From JBNAVJ01 sp049700455 (GTDB taxonomy: Bacteria > Bacteroidota > Ignavibacteria > Tepidaquicellales > Tepidaquicellaceae), in NCBI GenBank assembly GCA_049700455.1, contig JBNAVJ010000001.1, positions 62,001 to 126,000 of the forward strand: a stretch of DNA of 64,000 nt. The letters run 5' to 3'. Each line of letters opens with the position of its first letter. The stretch's first letter is position 1. Positions 57,881 to 64,000 of this stretch are shown here, piece by piece. Below the pieces are notes generated by a model, which had not been told where the DNA came from, searched no databases, and saw only the letters and a program-made list of their open reading frames with translations. Position numbers and translations under genes: made by a program.

Positions 57881-59584
57881 TTATAAAACAATTACAAATT
57901 GAATATTAAGAAAGAGTGGGTCTGTGTATTTTATACTTTTATATATTATATTATAAGTTCGATAGTATAAAGAAGACCTGAAAAAATATTGTTTTATGGG
58001 TTCAAACAAAGCTTCAAAATGTATTTCTGATAAATTTATTCTGTTCCCTTGAAGAAATACGTTTTTCTGGGTATAATAATCTCCGTCGCCTCTATTAATA
58101 TCACCGCCATAATTTACAACAAGTTTTCCGGTACTATCAAGTACTACACCCTCCCCATGACGAACAAAGCTATATCCTACACTGAAAAAAGCTCTGGATG
58201 AAAGCGGATAACTTATCTTTATTGCCCATTCATCTGAATTTGGGGGAAGATGATGTCCTAATGACATTCTGTAGTGAGAATAGGAATTACTAATTTTTCT
58301 ATGTGAATAAACAAAAGGATCTAATCGAGTATATTCCACAGTAAGTAATAGATTATTCATTGTAAATGCATCTGTCCACATTAACCCACTTTGAAAACCA
58401 AATTTGTTATCGTTTGAAGTATAATCATTTTTGAACAATGTTGAAAAATTAATGTCATCTATCAGGAGACTTCCCTGAATTGCTATATTTTTCAAGGGTT
58501 GACATTCTATATCAATTCCCAAAATAGTATTGTTCTTTGTAGTTTCTTTCCCCCCCGTGTTAAGATCTGCACTCGTTAGAAACGCAATAGGATTAAAAAA
58601 TACAAAACTGAATGGATTGTTGCTTATTATAATGCTTTCATAGAGCCCAATTTTGAAGCTCTTTGAAAAATTTATGTCAAGTCTGTGACCAGAAATATTC
58701 TTATCATCTATTGGAACTCCTAATGAATCCCCTCTAAGAGAGCCATAAAAAAAAGAATATGAAATTTTTTTATATTTCAAATCAAGCTTCAGTAAATCGA
58801 ATGGTACAGAATTATTAGATAAAAAAAGTTTATCTATATAACCACGACCTATTGAATTTTGAAACCTTCCAGCTTCCAATGCAAATATTTTATTACGGTT
58901 TTCATACCGCAAATAACCCGTGAAAGCCTGATAATTGCTACCATCATTGAGAAAAGTTGTATTTCCTTTGAAGGTTGGTACAAAATTTAGGAGCATATCC
59001 GAACTGCCCGGTGTTCCAAAAACTTTTCTTCCCACATTAAAATCAAAGTAATATCCAACCGAATTATAAAGAGAGCCTCTAACAGTAAATCCAGCATAAG
59101 ATAATCCAATGTTATTCTTTCCTATAGAATCCCCTTTGGAAATAAAGGATTGTGCACAAAAATGAAGGTCAAAAAATAAACTGGTATTTTTATCTTTGTA
59201 AATGTAAAAGTGTTTTGCTTTTGAATTATCAAACAGATAGCGGAAATTTCCATTATGGCTAAAGGATATAGTATTAACAAGAACTTCAGAGTTGGTTAAT
59301 TCTTTTTCATAATCAATCATCAATTTTTTCATTATACTTTGTTCGGTACCTGTCAGTTTTTCTTTTTTTAAATCTATCTCTTTTAGATAAGTGGCAACCT
59401 CATTTCTTGAAATCGGAAGGTTCGTCGAATTGAAGTCAGAAATAATCTGTTTTAGTTTCATTTGTTCTAAATATTGATAAACTGAATTTTCTTCTGGTGC
59501 AAGTTCAACCTGAGCACTTAACCTTTGCAAGGAAAATAGTCCAATAAAAATAATTAATAGTAAATATTTATTTTTTCTAAACAT
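57881..59584 (-). CDS. Wzi-like capsule-assembly outer-membrane protein
   Basis: A 567-residue exported protein if started at the ATG at 59582-59584, which places a signal peptide (MFRKNKYLLLIIFIGLFSLQRLSAQ) at the N-terminus and overlaps the acetyltransferase gene by 8 bases; the frame is open further upstream to 59641. An N-terminal helical region (VYQYLEQMKLKQIISDF, LPISRNEVATYL) precedes an 18-strand-type barrel with ILGIDIECQPLKNIAIQGSLL, LLLTVEYTRLDPFVYSH and SLGHHLPPNSDEWAIKISYPL, features of the Wzi family that binds capsular polysaccharide at the cell surface. Its place next to sugar-nucleotide genes supports a surface-polysaccharide role. Confidence 0.85.
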   Translation of the reverse strand: MFRKNKYLLLIIFIGLFSLQRLSAQVELAPEENSVYQYLEQMKLKQIISDFNSTNLPISRNEVATYLKEIDLKKEKLTGTEQSIMKKLMIDYEKELTNSEVLVNTISFSHNGNFRYLFDNSKAKHFYIYKDKNTSLFFDLHFCAQSFISKGDSIGKNNIGLSYAGFTVRGSLYNSVGYYFDFNVGRKVFGTPGSSDMLLNFVPTFKGNTTFLNDGSNYQAFTGYLRYENRNKIFALEAGRFQNSIGRGYIDKLFLSNNSVPFDLLKLDLKYKKISYSFFYGSLRGDSLGVPIDDKNISGHRLDINFSKSFKIGLYESIIISNNPFSFVFFNPIAFLTSADLNTGGKETTKNNTILGIDIECQPLKNIAIQGSLLIDDINFSTLFKNDYTSNDNKFGFQSGLMWTDAFTMNNLLLTVEYTRLDPFVYSHRKISNSYSHYRMSLGHHLPPNSDEWAIKISYPLSSRAFFSVGYSFVRHGEGVVLDSTGKLVVNYGGDINRGDGDYYTQKNVFLQGNRINLSEIHFEALFEPIKQYFFRSSLYYRTYNIIYKSIKYTDPLFLNIQFVIVL

Positions 59585-60053
59585 CAATCTTTCTAATAAT
59601 CTTTGCAGGAACTCCAGCAACAATAGTATTTGGAGGAACATCTTTTGTTACAACAGAGCCTGCTCCCACAATAGAATTTTCCCCGATAGTAACCCCACAA
59701 AGAATTGTTGCTGAAGAACCAATTGAAGCTCCTCGTTTTACGTAAGTGGGAATAACTTTCCAATCTTTTTCACTTTGCATTGTACCATCTGGATTCACAG
59801 CTCTGGGGAATTTATCATTAATAAAAGTAACATTGTGGCCAACAAAGACATCATCTTCTATATGTACACCTTCGCAAATAAAGGTGTGAGAAGAAATCTT
59901 ACAATTAGAACCAATGACAGCATTTTTCTGAATTTCTACAAAAGTACCTATTTTTGTATTGTCTCCTATCTCACATCCATATAAATTCACAAAATCATAT
60001 ATTTTAATGTTTTTACCTAATTTTACATTGGTGATATTTCGGTTATTCTTCAT
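59577..60053 (-). CDS. hexapeptide-repeat N-acetyltransferase (WbpD-like)
   Basis: A 158-residue left-handed beta-helix acyltransferase with repeated [LIV]-G-x4 hexapeptides (VKLGKNIKIYDFVNLYGCEIGDNTKIGTF and so on) and the C-terminal VTIGENSIVGAGSVVTKDVPPNTIVAGVPAK. The central loop FINDKFPRAVN resembles WbpD-type enzymes that acetylate the 3-amino group of UDP-2-acetamido-3-amino-2,3-dideoxyglucuronate, or related 3-aminosugars. Neighbouring Gfo/Idh dehydrogenase and DegT aminotransferase are the partners expected for that pathway (WbpB, WbpE). Overlaps both neighbouring genes slightly. Confidence 0.9.
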   Translation of the reverse strand: MKNNRNITNVKLGKNIKIYDFVNLYGCEIGDNTKIGTFVEIQKNAVIGSNCKISSHTFICEGVHIEDDVFVGHNVTFINDKFPRAVNPDGTMQSEKDWKVIPTYVKRGASIGSSATILCGVTIGENSIVGAGSVVTKDVPPNTIVAGVPAKIIRKIDV

Positions 60054-61056
60054 TACTATCTAGATATATAATTTTTCCTTGATGTTTTAAAGAATAATCA
60101 GCCATTTCTAACAACCTCACAATTTCTAAGCCATCATACCCACTTGTTAGGGGTGTGCGGTTCTCTTCAACCGCAGAAATAAATTCTTCAACAGCAAATG
60201 TCAATGCTTCTGTTTGATTTATACGGGGTGAGTACATATCCCCCATGCGATATTGAACAAGAGCTTCATAAATATTCTCTTTCGAATTAAGTACAATGGA
60301 ACTATCAAAAACTCTAATTTTCTCAACATTTTCCAGATCATCATAGAACAACATTTTTTCTGAACCCCCTATTAGTATTCTTCTTATTTTTACCGGTGAC
60401 GTCCAGTTTACATGAATGTGAGCAAAACAATTTTGCTCAAAATAAATTGATATATGAGCAATATTTTCATTGTGAAGATAATGAGCAATCCCATGTGCCG
60501 AAATTGCTTTAATATTAAATCCAATTAAATATTTTAGGATTGATAGGTCGTGTGTAGCAAGATCCCATATGACATTTACATCAGTCTGAAAAATGCCAAG
60601 ATTAATTCTTACAGAATCAAAATAGAGTAGTTTGCCTAATAACTTAGAATCTACAATCTCCTTTACTTTTCTCACCGCATCAGTATAAATAAACGTATGA
60701 TCTACAAATATCCTCACCCCTTTTTTTTCTGATAGATTTATAAGTTCTTCAGCTTGCTTAACATTCAAAGTAAATGGTTTTTCTACCCATATGTGTTTAC
60801 CTGCTTCCAAAGCTTTAATAGCAAGATTATAATGCATATGAACTGGCGTTGCAATAAAGACAAGATTTATCCGGTCATTAACCCAAATATCATCAAGTGA
60901 ATTTGCCAGATGTATGCCGGGAAATTTGTTTTTAATCAATTTTAGTCTTACAGAGTCAATATCAAATACAAAGATACGTTTTACTTTTTCATTACTGTGT
61001 AAGTTCCTGACAAGATTTGGTCCCCAGTAACCAACACCTATTACTGCTGCTTGCAT
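60043..61056 (-). CDS. Gfo/Idh/MocA-family oxidoreductase (WbpB-like)
   Basis: A 337-residue NAD-dependent sugar dehydrogenase. The Rossmann motif is VIGVGYWGPNLVRN (5-18), then VFIATPVHMHYNLAIKALEAGKHIWVEKPF with the conserved E-K-P motif, and the catalytic His region DLATHDLSILKYL. In polysaccharide clusters such enzymes oxidise the C3 hydroxyl of UDP-GlcNAcA before transamination. This role is supported by the flanking acetyltransferase and aminotransferase, though no UDP-GlcNAc 6-dehydrogenase is in the window. Confidence 0.9.
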   Translation of the reverse strand: MQAAVIGVGYWGPNLVRNLHSNEKVKRIFVFDIDSVRLKLIKNKFPGIHLANSLDDIWVNDRINLVFIATPVHMHYNLAIKALEAGKHIWVEKPFTLNVKQAEELINLSEKKGVRIFVDHTFIYTDAVRKVKEIVDSKLLGKLLYFDSVRINLGIFQTDVNVIWDLATHDLSILKYLIGFNIKAISAHGIAHYLHNENIAHISIYFEQNCFAHIHVNWTSPVKIRRILIGGSEKMLFYDDLENVEKIRVFDSSIVLNSKENIYEALVQYRMGDMYSPRINQTEALTFAVEEFISAVEENRTPLTSGYDGLEIVRLLEMADYSLKHQGKIIYLDSNEE

Positions 61057-61060
61057 TCTA

Positions 61061-62485
61061 TTATACTCCTTTTCCGAAAACCATTACGGGAAACGTTTTT
61101 AAAATAATTTGAAAATCCAACCATGGTGTCATATTGTTCACATAATAAATATCAAGAACAACTGAATCCCGGAAATTAACCTTTCCTCTTCCATATACTT
61201 GCCATAACCCTGTACATCCGGGCAGTATTGTATTCCTCATTTTCTGCCATTCAGTATAATTCTCATATTCATAAGGTAAGCAAGGACGTGGACCCACAAG
61301 ACTCATTTCTCTTTTCAAGACATTTATTAATTGAGGTAGTTCATCAAGAGAAGTTCTCCTTAAAAATCTACCAACCCTGGTAACTCTCGACTCATCAATT
61401 ACTTTTGTAGTCGAAGGATTAGCTTTACCTTTGATAAAATTAATCATCATTTGTTTTCGTTTCTCGTCATTGGCTAATTCATACATAGTTCTAAATTTAT
61501 AAAGCTTAAAGGGTTTCCCATTCTTTCCAATGCGCACCTGCTTTAAAATAACAGGACCTGGAGAATCTATCTTAATGCTTATGGCAATAATTGTTAACAC
61601 TGGCAAAAGTAAAACAAGGAAAATTACAGATAATACAATATCGATTACTCTTTTAAAAAAATTCAGCAATAACGGATTTACTTTTGTGCTTACATCGACA
61701 ACAGGTACTGTTAGATACTTCTCTACAAAGAGGAAGTTGTTAACTACTTTTAGTATTTCCGAAGAAACTTTAACTGTTACATTAGTTTTATTGATTTTTT
61801 CAATCAGTTCAAACAGGTTTTCTTCAGAGATATTATCTACTGCCACAATAATTTCATCAATTTTATAGTCAGAGACAACTTTGTATACATCATTCAAAGT
61901 TCCTAAGAGTTCAAAATCTCTAAAAACCCTCTCCCCTATTTGTTGATCATTACCAACAAAGCCCATAATCCGAATTCCTATTGTCTCATCAAGAATTAAT
62001 TTTTCAGCCACAAGTTTTGCTGATGGCCCACAACCTACAATAAGAACTTTTCTCAGCAATAATTTTTTGCTTAAGTAATTCTTAAATAAAAAAGGTAATA
62101 TATATATCCTAATCAATACAAATAGCAATACTGCTATTCCAAGGAAAGATAGCACAAAGGATCTCCTATAATCAGGTATAAAAGGCTGCTTTGTAACAAA
62201 AACCAAGACCAAAATCCATAACTGTCCCAGTACTAACCCTTTCAGCAAGAAGTGTAAATGTTTAAGTTTAGTAAGAAAATAATCTAACTTGTATAGATTA
62301 TAGTGCCCAAAAATAAAGATGAAGCTCAATGAGGAAATAAAATAGTAAATTAAATTGCTAGCGTTCTTACATCTAAAAATGCCCTCAACAATATAATTTG
62401 AAGTTAGTTCAGCTAATACAAATGATACAACCAGAACAATTAAATCAACCCAAAAGTAGAGATATTTATAGGCAGGATATTTCAT
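61061..62485 (-). CDS. polyprenyl-phosphate sugar-1-phosphate transferase (WbaP/WcaJ type)
   Basis: A 474-residue membrane enzyme. Four N-terminal helices (about 8-130) and a CoA-binding-like Rossmann segment (KVLIVGCGPSAKLVAEKL) precede a fifth membrane helix (RVIDIVLSVIFLVLLLPVLTIIAI) and the catalytic domain: DSPGPVILKQVRIGKNG, KLYKFRTMY, RRTSLDELPQLINVLKREMSLVGPRP and PGCTGLWQVYGRG. It transfers a hexose-1-phosphate to undecaprenyl phosphate and so starts assembly of capsule, exopolysaccharide or O-antigen. Overlaps the DegT gene by 4 bases. Confidence 0.94.
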   Translation of the reverse strand: MKYPAYKYLYFWVDLIVLVVSFVLAELTSNYIVEGIFRCKNASNLIYYFISSLSFIFIFGHYNLYKLDYFLTKLKHLHFLLKGLVLGQLWILVLVFVTKQPFIPDYRRSFVLSFLGIAVLLFVLIRIYILPFLFKNYLSKKLLLRKVLIVGCGPSAKLVAEKLILDETIGIRIMGFVGNDQQIGERVFRDFELLGTLNDVYKVVSDYKIDEIIVAVDNISEENLFELIEKINKTNVTVKVSSEILKVVNNFLFVEKYLTVPVVDVSTKVNPLLLNFFKRVIDIVLSVIFLVLLLPVLTIIAISIKIDSPGPVILKQVRIGKNGKPFKLYKFRTMYELANDEKRKQMMINFIKGKANPSTTKVIDESRVTRVGRFLRRTSLDELPQLINVLKREMSLVGPRPCLPYEYENYTEWQKMRNTILPGCTGLWQVYGRGKVNFRDSVVLDIYYVNNMTPWLDFQIILKTFPVMVFGKGV

Positions 62486-63642
62486 CTCTTATAAAATTCA
62501 TCAATGGTAGCAGCAACATATTCTATCTGTTCATAGGTCAATTCAGAAAACATTGGAAGTGACAGACCTTTTTGGGAAAGCTCTTCGGTTACCGGGAAAT
62601 CACCTCTTCTATATCCAAGATATTCAAAACAGGGCTGAAGATGAAGTGGCACAGGATAGTGAAGCCCCGTCTCAATTTCCCTGGATAACATAAATTTTCT
62701 TAACTCGTCTCTTCTATCATTCACTTTTATAACAAAAAGATGGTACACATGTTTACCATAAGACATTTCTTCGGGCAACCTAATAAAATCAAACTTGTCC
62801 AAAAGCCTTCTATATTGTTCTGCAACTGCCCGGCGCAACTCCGTCCACTTTTTAAGGTAACGAATTTTCACAGATAAAACAACCCCTTGGATTTCCTCCA
62901 TTCTATAATTATGTCCAAACATTTTGTGTATATATTTTTCTTCACTTCCGTGATTACGTATCATTCTAATTTTTTTTGCAAGCTCATTATCATTAGTAAT
63001 CACAGCCCCTGCTTCTCCATAAGCACCAAGATTCTTACCAGGATAAAAGCTCCAAGAAGACGCAATTCCCAATGTTCCAACCTTCTTATTCTTATATTCA
63101 CTCAAATGTGATTGAGCACAATCTTCAACAAGATAAATCTTTTTACCAGTTAATTTATGAGTAAAAACTCCAGCGTTTTCTTTGATAAAATTCTCAGCTT
63201 TGAGGGATTCTTCAATTCCATCAATATCAGCAGGTTGACCATAAAGATGAACAGCGACTATGGCTTTAGTTTTGTTTGTAATAGCACTTCCAATTTTTGT
63301 TGGGTCAATATTGTAACTTTCAGGATGACAATCAACAAACACTGGTTTAGCCCCACAAAGAGTTGCTCCCCAGGTAGAAGCAATAAAAGTATTTGCTGGA
63401 ACAATTACTTCATCGCCCTTTCCAACTCCCAATGCCCACAAAACTAAATGGTTACCATCAGTTCCAGAGCTTACTCCATAACAATATTTTGCATTATGGG
63501 CTTCTGCAAACGCTTTTTCAAAAGCTTCAACTTTCTTACCTAAGATAAACGAAGTATTTTCAAAAACTTCTATAAGTTCTTTCCAAACATCATCTTTAAT
63601 CTGTTGATACTGAATTTTAAGATCAAGAAATGGAACTCGCAT
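62482..63642 (-). CDS. DegT/DnrJ/EryC1/StrS-family sugar aminotransferase
   Basis: A 386-residue PLP enzyme. The N-terminus is VPFLDLKIQYQQI, the phosphate-binding region GVSSGTDGNHLVL, Asp174 in LVEDCAQSHL, and the Schiff-base Lys203 in SFYPGKNLGAYGEAG, followed by RNHGSEEKYIHKMFGHNYRMEEIQ. It contains a slightly long segment (about 146-168) before the VEDCAQ motif. It transaminates a keto-sugar nucleotide, plausibly the product of the neighbouring dehydrogenase (WbpE-like or a 4-aminotransferase). Confidence 0.93.
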   Translation of the reverse strand: MRVPFLDLKIQYQQIKDDVWKELIEVFENTSFILGKKVEAFEKAFAEAHNAKYCYGVSSGTDGNHLVLWALGVGKGDEVIVPANTFIASTWGATLCGAKPVFVDCHPESYNIDPTKIGSAITNKTKAIVAVHLYGQPADIDGIEESLKAENFIKENAGVFTHKLTGKKIYLVEDCAQSHLSEYKNKKVGTLGIASSWSFYPGKNLGAYGEAGAVITNDNELAKKIRMIRNHGSEEKYIHKMFGHNYRMEEIQGVVLSVKIRYLKKWTELRRAVAEQYRRLLDKFDFIRLPEEMSYGKHVYHLFVIKVNDRRDELRKFMLSREIETGLHYPVPLHLQPCFEYLGYRRGDFPVTEELSQKGLSLPMFSELTYEQIEYVAATIDEFYKR

Positions 63643-63651
63643 TTTATAAAC

Positions 63652-64000
63652 TTACTTAAGCTGTTGTTTAATTATGTTAATAAAGAAGTTTCTAATCTCA
63701 GAATTTATACTGTTGAGTGTTTTTTTGTTTTGTTTTGATAAATCAATTTTCTTTATATCATCTTTGCATCTTATGAATATAAGTTTCCCTTGATTAACTA
63801 ACTCAATATCTATTTGGGCTGGTTTACCTGTGAAAATACTATAACTTCTTGTGCCAAGAACAGCTGCTTCTCTTAACATTGTCCCTCCTCCTGAAATTAC
63901 AACATCCGCGTAATATACCAAATTGGGTCCATCCAACGGGTTCGGAGGTATAAAAAGTTTGTAGTCAAAACTTTTAACAAAATCTTTGTCTTGCTCCATT
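63652..64000 (-). CDS. DUF354 family protein, C-terminal part (cut by window edge)
   Basis: The last 115 residues or so of a protein whose start is beyond base 64000; the methionine at 63999 is internal. The segment ADVVISGGGTMLREAAVLGTRSYSIFTGKPAQIDIELVNQGKLIFI matches the C-terminal nucleotide-sugar-binding motif of DUF354 proteins, glycosyltransferase-B-like enzymes of surface-polysaccharide clusters, related to UDP-GlcNAc 2-epimerases. The function is not experimentally clear. It lies 10 bases upstream of the DegT gene on the same strand. Confidence 0.8.
   Translation of the reverse strand, partial: MEQDKDFVKSFDYKLFIPPNPLDGPNLVYYADVVISGGGTMLREAAVLGTRSYSIFTGKPAQIDIELVNQGKLIFIRCKDDIKKIDLSKQNKKTLNSINSEIRNFFINIIKQQLK

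Noticed and set aside
1..64000. Mobile elements, CRISPR arrays, tRNA or rRNA genes, prophage
   Set aside because: No transposase, integrase or repeat-spacer pattern and no cloverleaf-like sequence in the intergenic regions; all long frames are explained by ordinary genes.

Overview
The window is AT-rich (roughly one third G+C by eye), gene-dense and free of insertion sequences, CRISPR arrays, tRNA and rRNA genes that I can recognise. It looks like a chromosome segment of a member of the Bacteroidota/Chlorobi/Ignavibacteriota group, most likely an Ignavibacterium- or Melioribacter-like anaerobe. Reasons: a surface protease ends in the type IX secretion tail with the NYPNPFNP motif; several promoters match the TAnnTTTG -7 element of this superphylum; the nitrous oxide reductase is the clade II type; Wzi-like and other outer-membrane barrels and a CMP-KDO gene show a Gram-negative envelope.

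Layout. 1-5837 (minus): the replication/housekeeping block uppP (cut by the window edge), an outer-membrane protein, gyrB, a DUF721/DciA-like gene, recF and a dnaN with an unusual insertion of about 105 residues; dnaA is not next to it. 6144-10541 (minus): a deoxyhypusine-synthase-like enzyme and a secreted gingipain-type C25 protease. 10573-19990: a hydrogen module arranged around a divergent promoter, with a response regulator and NuoE-like protein leftward, and rightward an ACT-type regulator, HydC, HydB and HydA of an NAD-linked [FeFe]-hydrogenase, a fused hydrogenase-like/histidine-kinase H2 sensor, a response regulator and a hybrid kinase. 20055-24023: a TonB-dependent receptor and an MFS exporter. 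24020-34075 (minus): one long operon with a second NADH-linked [FeFe]-hydrogenase (HydB2, HydA2), a small unknown protein, HdrCBA and FlxDCBA, which reads as a flavin-based electron-bifurcating system connecting NADH, H2, ferredoxin and an unknown disulfide.

34172-34300 contains an intrinsic terminator and a candidate structured RNA on the minus strand just upstream of that operon. 34370-47080 (plus) is an anaerobic nitrogen-oxide respiration island: ccmB, a Crp/Fnr regulator, a di-iron cluster-repair protein, cytochrome c, nosZ, a membrane protein, nosL, nosD, nosF, nosY, a four-helix haem-copper-oxidase-like protein, an iron-sulfur protein, a methyltransferase, nrfH and nrfA. nrfA is interrupted by an in-frame TAG. 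Two near-identical TTTGAC-N4-GTCAAA boxes sit at exactly the same distance from TAnnTTTG promoter elements in front of the nos operon and of the iron-sulfur gene, so the adjacent Crp/Fnr protein probably controls both.

47077-57066 is mostly a plus-strand housekeeping run (isochorismatase-like hydrolase, plsC, gatC, kdsB, an acetyltransferase, pyrG, a P-type ATPase, glutathione peroxidase and the C-terminal half of cobalamin-dependent methionine synthase). 57075-64000 (minus) is an envelope/polysaccharide cluster: two outer-membrane proteins, a hexapeptide acetyltransferase, a Gfo/Idh/MocA dehydrogenase, a polyprenyl-phosphate sugar transferase, a DegT aminotransferase and a DUF354 protein cut by the right edge.

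Together the genes suggest a facultative fermenter that makes or consumes H2 through NADH/ferredoxin hydrogenases, balances electrons by bifurcation, and can respire N2O (and, if nrfA works, nitrite). Functions rest on motif and family recognition by eye; no database search was possible.
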